64,000 nucleotides of DNA from Neospora caninum Liverpool (lineage: Eukaryota; Apicomplexa; Conoidasida; Eucoccidiorida; Sarcocystidae). This document shows, piece after piece, positions 11,417 to 23,518 of the stretch. How positions within the stretch are numbered: the first letter of the stretch is position 1; every line of letters starts with the position of its first letter. Location of the stretch: NCBI RefSeq assembly GCF_000208865.1, contig NC_018387.1:496001-560000 (forward strand). The letters run 5' to 3'. Position numbers and translations under genes: made by a program. Under the pieces are notes generated by a model that was not told where the DNA came from, did no database searches, and saw only the letters and a list, made by a program, of their open reading frames with translations.

Positions 11417-14400
11417 AGCCTGTGGGCCTTTTGTTGGGCGACGCGGATACAGACGTGTAGACCCATCTCTCGAGCGGCATTGGCCCGTGTGTCTGCGAGT
11501 TTTCGCAGCCGGTAAAAAAGTGGACGGATGCTGGCGATGAGACAGATTCACAGGGATCGACCAGGATACGGAGATCTGTCCTAATGGGTACATTCTGTTC
11601 TAGGAACCTGGACGTAGGTCTTGCGTTCAGTCTGGAGGGATGCGCAGGACGCGTCAATGAAGGTGTTTATATGGAGACGTGGCTGCATGCACACTGCACT
11701 AGGAAAATGTGCTTCCGTGTTTAGACCAGAGGGAACGTTCGTTTCCGAAACGCGTTTTTCGTTTTCGAGGGAAGTGCGAGGTATCCACTTGGCACGCACA
11801 GTTTGCAAAACAGACATCACAGTCGACACGTAAGTGTCCTGTCCAACACAGTTTACGTTGTCGCTGATCCTGTGTCTTTAGAGAACCACACCCGAGCTTT
11901 TTTTCCGTTTTTATCGAAGAAGGACAGATTCACAATGCGACAAAGTCCCGACACTCGTTCATATTGTCTCTTGGGGTCCTCTGCTCGCCGCTGCAAGGCG
12001 TGAGTCGGAGTACTCTCGCTGGTGTTCGTCTTGTCTCCTTTCCGTGTGCCGCTGTCTTTCGCGGATGCCATTTCTCTTTGGATCGTTCCAAATGAATCGT
12101 TCCGGCTTGCGTTCCCGCCCCTTGTCAATGCTCCAAACTGTGGCTCCTCGCTCGTCTGTCTGTGTGTCTCTTCCTCGTCTTCGTTCCGCGTCTTCTTTGC
12201 CCGCTTTCTAAGGTTCTGTCTTTTCCGCCATGTTGCGGGCTGCAGCGCGTCCTCTTGTTCGGGAGAATGCATCCGGGAGAAATAGTAGAGAGGAGGTGTA
12301 GGCGAGGGCTGGCGAAGTTGCTGGCCGGAAGCCTCAGTCAGAAATACTCGCCGTTTGTGTGATAGAATGATGTAGAGACAGACGCAGAAATGATGTCCGG
12401 TGTCGCGTCAAGACAAAAAACGCAGAAGACTCGATATTCGCAGCAAGGCAGTGCGCATCTTTTAGAGGGTATCAGGAGCGAGAACCGGCCTGATCGTTAC
12501 ACGAGGAGAGGGAGAAAACACCCGGACGTCTTAACAGATCGGATCGAACAATGATGGAACCGCGAAGCTCGTCATAGCGAAGATTCAGGAATTCTCTACA
12601 GTTCCACATGCAAGAAAAGGGCCTTCTAGTGAATCTCTGGCAATTTGGCATGCCTGCGGCTATTGCCCAACGCGCGGGACCACGGCGAAATCTCAAAGAT
12701 GTGTACATGCAAAATACCAGATCACCTTAGGCACGTAGAGCGCAGCTTCTCCACGCAAAAGTGCTTCGTACTCTCACTGTACATGTTGTTTGTGCACGAC
12801 ACGAGACACACACGGGCGGATCCCTGGTGGGTATCATGCAACGGTGGCCACGTATCCGCTGACTTGGTTGTGTTTTGTGGAGGCGATTGATCCTTCCCAT
12901 CGGATTCTTCTCAAGTCACAGCGCTAGCGCGGTCGTTGTGACTGCTTGCCATTCTTTTTGCAATTTCCTAGTTGCCGCATTGGGGGTTCTGGCGGCAGTT
13001 CTAGAGATGTGTGGCCACACAGGAAAGGGGTGACTGCGCGACGCTGTAGTTCCAAAAGTTCAACGCTAATGTGCGGCAAAAAGCCCGGGCTCTCCCGAGC
13101 TGAAGACACAGCCCTGGGTCGCACGGGGCACGCGTTTGCCTTGAACCCAGGATCCGATTGCTGCCAAGGAGTTGAGTGCATCTGCTTTCACGGAACTGTC
13201 TGAAGCGTACAACGACCGATGGACGACATCGTCGCGCCCTCCTGCGTGGCATTCCTTCCGTTGACCCAAAATTTTTATCGATCCCAGGACGGTTCAGACA
13301 TGGTGCAAGACCCTTCGCATTGTTCCAGGTCGTGAAAGCAACGGAGTGGTTCACCCTTGCGTCTCCATCCTCCAACTGAGCATTTCTTCGCTGGGAATTC
13401 GGGAAGCGAGCAGCTGGGCTGCGAGTGAGACTGCCCACGCCTGATACACGTGTCGGACTGAGTGTCCTGTGCACACTCGCCGGAGGTGAACGGCTACCTT
13501 ACACGAGGGCTTCGAGACACCTTTCGCGTTCCTGTGATTTCTCCTAGCTTGAGTGAGTGCCCTGCATTACAAACTGACACAAGAACGAGGACTGCGCTCT
13601 CGAAACCGCTGACTCCCTGTGTATATACACCCGGTGACACGGCCTGCGATGCACTTGCGTTCTGCCCGTCCCATCGTTTGTTACAGACCTAAATAGCGAC
13701 AAAAGGGGACAAAAACACCACGTCAGCGCCACACATGACCTTTCGCTGCCTCTCCACCTCTCTCGCTGGCCTTTCTCCCTCCTCTCTTTCCCCATCGGTA
13801 ATTCGTACCCCCCTGTCGTTCGGCTCGATCAGCAGGTGGTCAGACAGCGGATTGGTGAAGACCGTCGTTTCCCCCCCCTCGTCTCTCCCTTGCCTTCGAT
13901 CTACACGTACTTCTCTCATTCTCCGCGAAAAAGCGCAGTGGAACTAAAACGGGAGGGAAAAGGACTGGTCAGACGACAACAAGGAGCGGAAACGAGAACC
14001 GCGGTTTGATTGCATGCAAATCACTCCCCCGCGAAGTTTTTTCTCCCTGCATTCCACGCCGCCAGCGAAGGACCGCTTGCTTACAGAGAGCGAGTCAAGT
14101 AAACACACTGGGAAACGCCTTGTGACGATGAAGCAAAGAAAGAGGCTCTTTCATTCGTAGTTGATGTGAAAGCAATGTTGGCGTCGGGTCCCCAGTTGTA
14201 GGAGAACACAGGCGTGCTCTTGGTTGCGAAATCCCTTCGCCGCTGTCGATACAGGCAAATAGTGGGACCGGTTACTCTACACTTTCGTCTTTTTCCGAGT
14301 GAAAAAGCCCGTTTTGCCAGAATTCGTTTCAAATACGTGCGAGTAGCGCTGCGGCTCTCCCTGTTTCTTCTGTTTCCTTCTGTGTCCCGTCGTTTCCCTT

Positions 14401-15838
14401 CTTTGTCTGTTCACGTGCACTACACTGGGACCGTTTCGCGGCCGACCGCATTGACGACTCCGTCCTTTTCCAGATTTACCTCCCATCACAGGTCAACAGC
14501 AAGAAAGGACCGGGTAGCGGCTGCAGCAGACACTGTACAGGAAGAGCAGAATACGCGGTTGTCTCCCATGCTGTATCATCTTCGCCGCGGAGTGACTGCT
14601 GGAGAGCCTGCCTCCTCTATACGTAGTTATACAACTATGCATGCATCTAGACCCTTATCTATTTTTTGGTGGAGGATTTCACCGCTCCAGTTTTGAGGCG
14701 AGATCGGGGAGCGAGAAGGATCGATTTTTACTTGCCTTGCTTCGCCGAGTGTGGCCGGACCCCGTTCCGCGCCTCCGACAACAGGGTCGAGAGTGTTTTC
14801 GTGTACCGGCAGATCTTCGTTGCTTCTCCCCGAGTGACAACATCCGTCTTTTCCTGCATTCCTGGCTTTCCGTTCTCTTCCGCTCAGCCACATGTACAGT
14901 CTCGTGATCCCAAACGCCGCATTCGTTTCTCTCTTGTCGCCTCTCTCGTCTCTCGCCTTCGCCACCAGGAACTGCGCTCGCGTCTGCATGTTCCAGACTC
15001 CTAGGGTTCTTCTTCTCTTCTGAGGCCTTTCGCTCATTCCGCCTCCATTCCACGTCAGCTTTTCTCTTCCCTGATTCTCCCCGTCCGCCTTGCGTGGCTC
15101 CTCTCCGGTTCTGCTTGTCCGACCTCCGTTCGCGTAGTTTCAACCACGCCCCGTTGCTGTCGCCCTTTTTCCCGGTCCCTCTCTTTCGTTCTTTCTTTCC
15201 TTTCATCTTTTATCCCCTTTTCTGTGCCGCCTTTGCTCGGTGCTCGCGTGTGACGTCTGCGAGCGAGAAGAAAAGGCGCATCCTCGTGGGTCTCTTTCCA
15301 GTGCGACGTTCCAAGCGGTTGTGGCTGAGATTCTCCTCTTGCTCTTTTTCTCGACTTCCTTCTCCATGCTTTTCTCGTTCCCTCTCTCCCTTCAATCCTC
15401 CACAAAAGGCAACCTCTGTTTCGCTTTGCGTCGCGCGAGAAACCCTTCTCCGGTTTCCTCTCTCTTCCTCTTCCATTCGTCGCGACCGGCCTCGTAAATC
15501 CGTCTCCGTTTTTCTGCTTGACTGTTTTTCTTTCCCCTCCTGCTGATCTCAGTTCGCAGTCGTTCTCCTCGCCTCTCGTCCTGACGCGGAAAGGCAGCCT
15601 TCGTTTTCTCTTCACTAGTTTCTCTCTCGCTCCCCTCGCCTGCGCGCTCGGGGCTGTCAAAGTATGCGTGTCTTGCCGCCCTTCCTCTTTTGTCCGGAGT
15701 TTGCGTCGTCGCCTCTGTGTCCCCGTGCCCTTCGCGACTCGAGCAGACTCTCCTAGGAACGGAACTGTCGCTTGCGCCTCGCAAGCGACCGAGAGACCAG
15801 CGAGGCGAGAGTGCAGATGTGCCCGCGAGCTCGTCATC
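11417..15838. other. 4.4-kb intergenic region
   Basis: Between two plus-strand genes. It should contain the 3' UTR of the syntaxin-like gene and the promoter and long pyrimidine-rich leader (about 14.9-15.8 kb) of the PRP5 gene. Open frames here are short or pyrimidine-driven and show no phased splice partners. No tRNA or other RNA gene was recognised. Confidence 0.5.
14637..14647. promoter_or_regulatory. TGCATGC-type palindromic motif
   Basis: The sequence ATGCATGCAT lies about 1.2 kb upstream of the PRP5 start codon. TGCATGC is a known apicomplexan cis-element associated with ApiAP2 factors. The word also occurs by chance in these genomes, so function is only possible. Confidence 0.2.
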
Positions 15839-18800
15839 ATGAGCACATCCTCTTCTTCTCGTCGGAGACGCCGGGACTCCGGCTCCTCCAGCGAGGACGG
15901 CCACAGAGCCTCTTCCCGCTCGTACTGCGGCACTTCGCGGAGCACGCGGCGAGACGCGCTTGATGATCGAGGCCGCAGCTCGGCTTCGCACTACTCGTCG
16001 CGTTACTCTTCCTCTTCGCGGGCGACCGCACCTCGCGACTCGGGCCAAAGGCCGAGCAGTCGCAGAGCGCGCGGTCGCGAAGAGGAAGACAGAGACTCTC
16101 GCCCGTGCCGATCGGGACGCGAAGACCGAGGAAGAGGTGCGAGGCCCGAGGAGAGACTCGGACGCTCCGAGAGTGGCTACGAGAGAAGCAAGCGCGACAG
16201 AGGCAGCAGAGGACGGAGGCGCAGCGAGAGCGACAGCCGATCGCCGTCCAGAGGAGAGGGAAGGCGCGACAGGCGCAAGGCAGAGCGGGAGCCGGACCGC
16301 GAGAGATGCCGGAGTAGACGCGAAGGAGACAGGAGACGCGACGGCGAACGGCCGTCCCGTTCGGTCTCAGACAGCGACAGCGACGGCGACAGGCAGTGGT
16401 ACAAGAGGAGACGAAGAAGTGAAGAGAAGGGCGCGACGAGGGAGGACAAGACTGCGACGGAGAGAGAGACAGAGAAACGCGAGAGGGAGAAGAACGCGGA
16501 GGAGAAGGGAGACAGCAAGGGCGCAGCTTTCGTAGAGGAAGGGAAAGCGCGCCTTGACCGCCTCAAACAACTCGCGAGAGAGAGTTGCTCAAATGGAGAA
16601 AAGGAAGTTCACGAGACGGCTGTGGCAAAGCAGGACGCGTCACCCTCTCCTTCGGCATCGAAGTCGCTGAAAAAAGCCGAGAGCCCAGAGGCCGAGACAG
16701 AGGCGGGGAAAGGCTCCGTGGCCCAGCCAGGAAAGGAGGGCTCGAAGATAAGCCGGCTCGAGCGATTTAAAGCCCTTCAACAGCTGAAGCAAACGTCTGG
16801 TTCGTCGTCCTCTCTTCCGTCACCTCAAGCATCCTCCCCAGACAGTCAGTCCAGCCTCGTCTCCGCGGGGAAAAGCCAAAGCGCCGCACCGGACAAGGCG
16901 CCCGGGGCTACGCGTTTCCAGGCCCCGGCCTCAAAGGCGTCTCTCGCCCCGTCTGTAGACAAACGAGACACTCCACAGCCGCGTCTCCGGCACCTCGGAG
17001 ACACAGCGGCGGTCCAGGCCGCGAAAGCCGCCGCCTCGGCGGCTGCGGTCGCGGTTGCGGCTCTGGCGGCGCAGACGCTTTCCGCGAGCCGAGGAGGCCG
17101 AGATGCCACTGAGGGCAAGAAGGCGGAAGGGAGATCCGAGGAGGGACGAGGAGACAGAGTGAAGAAACCGTCGCTTCCGAGTGCAGAGGACGACAGTGGG
17201 GACGTGGGGGGCGGCAAGGGTGAGGGCAAGGAGGAAAGCGAGAGAGAGGTCGAGATGAGCGCAGGAGACAGGGACGAAGCCCCGGCAGGCGGGGAGAAGG
17301 CGGCAGCTCTTGAGGCAAAAGGGAGGGAAGAGCGGGCAGGCGACGAAGAGGAAGACACAAGAGAGAGAGAGGGTCATGACGACGAGCAAGCTGGACAGCA
17401 AGGACGAGGCTCGAAAAAGAAAGTGAGCAAGGCGAAGGAGAGGAAGCAGCGCCAGGTGGTGCTTCTGAAAACCATTGCGATGAAGACGCAGAAGGAATGC
17501 ACATCCGGCGACCCTCTGGACGCGTTCATGACGGCACTTGAGTCGGAAGCGAAAGAAGAGGTGAGAGAGAACACGAGCCACGAAAATATGGCGAGCGTGG
17601 GCGAGAAGAAGGTAGAAAAACAGAGAGACAAACGCCTTGAGGGTTTCTGAAAGAAGTCGAGGCGTGTCGGGGTACAACACTCTGGTTGAATCGCTTTTTT
17701 TCCGTTTTTTTCCGGAATGCGATGCCAGCAGTACCCCAACAGACGTAACAGCTCTTTTATGCTTCTCGACAAAAAAACCCGTTCCGCTTTCACACCTCAA
17801 AAGATGCCTTTAACGGCAGATTCAACCTGCACTCAGGCGGTCGCGACGCTGGAAGCATGACGTTTCCAGAGAGCTTGTCATCAGTTTTCTAGGGGTATTC
17901 TGTGTATCCTTTCGCATGCATTGGTGGCCCCATTTCGTTTTCGCGCCTGATTTCGTCTGTTCTCTTTGCAGCTGGACGCAGCGAAGGAGGAGGAGCGCGG
18001 CCGCGTTGCGCAGCTGCGGTGTCTGAACACGAAGGGGAAGAAGGAAGCGCCGAAAGAGAAAAAGGATCCGGCTGCCGGTGCTGGCACCAATCGAAGTATT
18101 TCTCTGGAGGAGATCTCGAGATGGGCCGAAATTGAGCACCAGTTCATTCCTGTGAAGCCTGAAGGCGAAACCTCAACCGAGCAGGGAGGGCCGACCTCTT
18201 CGTCTCCGGTTAAAGCAGAGCAAGCGGATGACCATGAGTCTTTGTCAACACCCGCTTCTCTGCCGTCCGTTTCTTCTCGCGAGGCATCTCCGGCGCCGCG
18301 CCTGCAGACTCTCGAGAAAGGCGAGGAAGTGAACAATCGCGAGGAGACTCCTCCAGATCCTGTTAAGGCTTCTGCGAACCACATCGCAGCTGAAGCAGCT
18401 AGGAAACAACACGCGGACGGGGGGCGCTCCCCCGTGCGAGTCAAGAGTGAGCCAGCTGACGCCGGAACCTCCGAAACCATTAGTTGGGCTCCACCGGCGC
18501 CGGAGGGGCCGAGAGACATGGAGGTCGACGCAGCGGCGGAGGCAGACGCAGCGGCGGAGGCGGCGGCAGCCGTCGCGGGGGCGAGTGCTGCCGGTGAGGA
18601 AGGCGCGAAGGACGAGGATGATGCATACTACCGCGTGTTCATGGAGGAGATGAAGAAGAAGAAGGAAGAAGCGCAGAAGCGCGCGGAAGAGAGAGAGAAA
18701 CGCTTGAAGATGACTCGAGCAGTGATGTCAGGAGCGGATCCTGGCGCTGGAGAGAGGAAAAAGAAGAAAAAGAGGAATGAAGACGAGGAGGACGAGCGCG

Positions 18801-21800
18801 TCTTTTCGGACGGTGAAGAGGAGGAGTCAAGTAGCGAGGACGAGGACGGAAAGGAGAAAGGTGCCCAGGGGGGAGATGAAAATCTTTCGTATTTCGACCT
18901 CCTCTTGAAAGTCGGAGCAAAGAAACAGCTGCCCACAGTCGACCACGAAGCATCCGCGTATCCTCCGATCAAGAAGAATCTGTACATTCAAGTGAAAGAG
19001 ATAACGTGCATGAAAGACCACGAGGTTGACGCCCTCCGAAAGACTCACGGAAACATCAAAGTCCGGGGAAAACAGTGTCCTCGACCCATCACAACTTTCT
19101 TTCAGTGCGGGCTGCCCGACAAAATCGTCAAGGTGAGAACATGCTGGAAGGAAAAACGCCCCTGTCTTGTCCAGTCTGTTCCTCTGTTGTATCCAGAAAG
19201 AGGGTATCTGTGGAGGGGGTATCTGTGGAGGGCGTCTCTGCCTCCCTGTCTGGGGTGTGACGGCACACGGCTTACGAAATGCATGAAATCCGCTGTTTTT
19301 TTCACCTGGTTTCTTGTGTCTCCTGCTTCGCGTCTGCCTCCCTCTGTCTACAGTACCTCACGCTTCGCGGGATCACGGCGCCATTCCCGATTCAGATGCA
19401 GGCGATTCCCTGCCTCATGTGTGGACGAGACGTGATCGCTGTGGCTGAGACTGGCAGCGGCAAGACGCTGGCGTACGGTCTCCCGTTGATTCGCCACGTG
19501 CTCTCTGTGAGACAGCAGTACAAGACCTATCTGGCGAGCAAGAAACTTGAGGCGGAGACAGGGGAAGGCGAAGAAGACGGAGACAAAAAGATCCAGAAAG
19601 CTCCGACCGAGGAGAAGAAAAGTGGAAAAGAGAAAGTTGTCGTCTACAAAGATTTCAAAGACGGCGCCATTGCCTTGGTAAGAAGTGCGAGAAAACGGCG
19701 GTTCCAGGCGAGATAAAGCACACGATTGAGCGAAAGAGAAAGGCCTACTTCCACGTGTTTCTCTTTCGCCTTCTGCCCGAATACCGAGCCTGCATGCTTC
19801 GACGCCCTGCGTCTGCCACGTCTTCTGGGTTTTCTTCCTCGTCGCTGCCCGAATGTGCCTCTGGGCGCCTGCCTGCTTCTGCGCTTGTCCGCGTGTCACG
19901 CTTTGGTTTTGCACGTCGATCTTCGGTTGGTTGTCTACAGAGGCCCCGTGGTGTGTCTGGTGTTCTTCGCTCTCGCACGTTTTTTGGAGATCTCCCCCGC
20001 CTGTCTCTGCGTTTTTCAGGTGATTGCTCCGACGCGGGAGTTGTGCGTCCAGATCTTCAAGGAAATCAATCGTTGCTGCAAGCTGGTGGACCTCAGTGCG
20101 GTTGCATGCTACGGAGGGGCGGGGATTGGCAGGTAGGAGCCGAGATGCGAAGCGAGAAAGACGCCCTCGCTGGTCTCCTGAAACCGTTTTTATAAACCAA
20201 TTCGCGATTCCATGGCCCGCGCCGCGGTTGGGTTTCGCGTTTTGACGCCCGATAAAAAAGGCGTGCGGAGATTCTGCTCATTTTCATCCAGCAGGCACCC
20301 CGCGTGGAGATGCGGTCACATTTCTGACGATTCGTGCACCCCATGTCCTGTCGCTCTCTCTCTCTCCTCTTTCTCTGTCTCGTTCTCTCTCTGTCTCTGT
20401 GTTTTTCTCCTCCTCTCCTGGTCTTCGGTGTCTCTTGGCTTCCTTTGCATGCAAGTCTTTGGGTGTTGCTCCTGCTTTGCCTTTCCACGTTTTCTTGTGC
20501 TTTCCTTCTCCATTCCCACTTTCGATCTCGCCCGTTTCTGCGATCGTGTCTCTCTAGCGCATCCGTTCTCTCTACTGCGTGCTTTGCCGCATGCGTCGCC
20601 TTCGCTCCTGGCTGCTTCCTCGCCCAGTCGCTTGTGCATCAAGGACCGGAAAGGCTCTCAGCGTCCCCAGACCGCTCTCGCTTTCGTTCGACTCGTCTGG
20701 TGGGTTTTTTCCTGCTCTTCGTTCTCTCCATTTGCGTCGCATTTTTGTCTGGACTGTGCAGCCAACTGGGTGCGATCAAGAGAGGGGTTGAGGTGATGGT
20801 CGGCACTCCTGGGCGTCTCATTGACATTCTGACGATGAACGGAGGCCGCGTGACTTCACTCAAAGTGAGTCTCGTCGACTGTCCTTTTAGAGAGTTTGAC
20901 AGCGAGAACGCAGAGCTGAGGATGCTTCAAAATACGATTTCCAGCGGAGCGCGCTCGACCTGCGTGTGCGGACTTTGAAAAATCGCATTTGCGTACAGAG
21001 TGAGCGTCTCTTCGCGTTCGAGAGGCGCCTGGCGAAGACAGTAGCCCTAGGCGGGGGGAAGGAAGAAGGCTGACTGCGGCGGGCTTCGATCCCTTTTTTT
21101 CTGAAACTTCTTTTCCGTTTCGATTTTTTCCTTGTTCTTGCAGCGCGTGACATTCATCGTCTTGGATGAGGCAGACCGCATGTTCGACTTTGGCTTCGAA
21201 CCCCAAGTCACGTCCATCATCGCTTCGTCGAGGCCAGATCGCCAAACATGTCTCTTCTCAGCCACCTTCCCTCCCCACATCGAAGGTAACGAAACCACAG
21301 TAGCGAGAAATGTATGTGCACATAGGTTTATATTCGCCGATGCGTAGATGCATACGGAAATGGGTATCTCCAGGTATCGACATCTGCGTCTCTGTGACTC
21401 TCTAGTAGTTACTTTTCGTTTGTATGCGTACACCAGCGCGTGCATGCACATAACTAGTGGCGTTGTGATGCATTTGCAGAGTCGGGTACTCACACTCTGT
21501 GTCGTGGCGCATGCGTTTTGGGTTGAAAGAAGGCATTGCTGCTGCGTGGAAATGAACACTGCACTGCGTCTCGACATCAGACGCAGGGATCCGACGCGAT
21601 TGGATGCGCTGTCGTCCGCCGTTTTTGGCTCCGGCGTTCCCCCGTGATACACGTCGTGAACATGTATGTGTGTACTTACATGGATATAAAGTTATAGATG
21701 TTCTCGAACTTACATGTGTTCCTTCGTTTAAACTCACATATACACTCAGTATACACTCATATATACACTCATATACACACTCGTATATACGCTTATGTAT

Positions 21801-23060
21801 ACACGTATTGACGTGTGTAGAGACGCCGATCTGTGATGCGTGCAGCGCTAGCTCGTCGCATTCTGCAGAAACCCGTGGAGATTATCGTCGGCGAGAAGGG
21901 CCGAACGGCAGCGAATGTCCAGCAGTACGTGGAAGTCATGGACGAGGAGAGAAAGTTCTTCAGGTACGCCTTTGCGCCGTTCAGCGCTTCTCCGGTCATT
22001 TTCACACGCTCAGACTCACCACACTTCCTAAATAGACATGCAAATATTCCTGCAAATGAAAAAAATATATTTATATGTGTATCTAAGTGATGCGTGGATG
22101 TGCTGGAGATGTGTGCTCGGCCTCATGAGGCACGTCTGGCCCACTGGTTTGTTTGTTTTTTTGTCATCATATCCCATCAACGATGAATGTGATGTGATTC
22201 ACGTAACGTAGAAGATTAAGCTGCGTTACCTTCTTATTGCTTGGGACCGAAAACCCTGTCTTACCTAGCGCAAAGGGGCTGTCGTCTCTTTGCGTTGGCG
22301 CCTTCGAACTGTTTCTTTCCCTGTCTTGGATTTATCTTGGTTTCTCTTGCTCTCCTGGCCCTCTCTGTCGGCGGTTTCTGTGAATCCATGACTTTCCTCG
22401 ACTGCGTGGTCCTGCGTCGCTGCTCGTTCGCAGATTACTGCAGCTTCTCGGAGAGTGGCAAGAACACGGTTCGGTTATCATTTTCGTCAATCGCCAAGTC
22501 GAGGCCGATGAACTCTTCACGGAACTCCTCAAGGTGAGCTCGTCTTCTGTCCCTCGCCACTCTGTCGTCCGTGTTTTTTTTATTGCATTTCGTGTTGCAC
22601 GACCTCTCTCTTCGGCCTGTCGCCGTGTCTCTCTCCCCTCGTCTCGTGATGCCTTGCCGCCTGCCGGCCCAGACGCGCCTTCTCCATCGCTGCTCTCCCC
22701 GTCAACTCTCTCTTGTTTCTTCTTCACGTTCTTCGATACCGCGCGGCGCCGTGTGTGTCTGCATGCAGTATGGCTACCAAGCCGCGACGCTTCACGGTGG
22801 CCAGGACCAAACAGATCGCGAATTCACAATTCAAGAGTTCCAGGTGCGTCTTTTTATCCGGATCGGAAAAGAGAACGAAGCCCTTCCGACCTGCACAGCT
22901 TCGCCCGCCAACCTGTCTAGACGCAGCAGTACGCAAACCACACAGATATACCCATGTAGACATACATATGCAGACATACATCTTTATACATACACACATA
23001 CACATATACCTACATAAATATATATATATATATATATATATTCATATAGATTTTTACAAC

Positions 23061-23106
<46 letters not shown>

Positions 23107-23471
23107 CAGTGAATAGGATGAGATGCGAGCGGTATGATTTTTTCAGGACGGCGTGCGCACCCTGTTGATTGCGACGAGCGTGGCGGCTCGTGGTTTGGAT
23201 TGCCAGCGTTGCGTGTTGGTGATCAACATGACTTGTCCGAACCACATCGAGGATTACGTCCACCGCATTGGGCGAACCGGACGCGCAGGCCGCATCGGCG
23301 TTGCTTACACTTTCTTGACGAAGGACGACGCCGACAAAGCTGATGATCTGGAAAAGGTACGCCGAGGTCGAGCGCTGACTCCGACGCAAAGCAGGGTGCA
23401 GTAAGACCAACCGTCTTGTGGCAAAAAAAACGGCTCTGTGCTCTCCGGGACACCGGCATACACACACATAT

Positions 23472-23518
<47 letters not shown>

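Noticed and set aside
9711..11657. 648-codon open frame antisense to the syntaxin-like gene
   Set aside because: It mirrors the Ser/Arg-rich sense frame, lacks splice or start support, and its translation is Arg/Pro-rich as expected of a shadow frame in GC-rich DNA.
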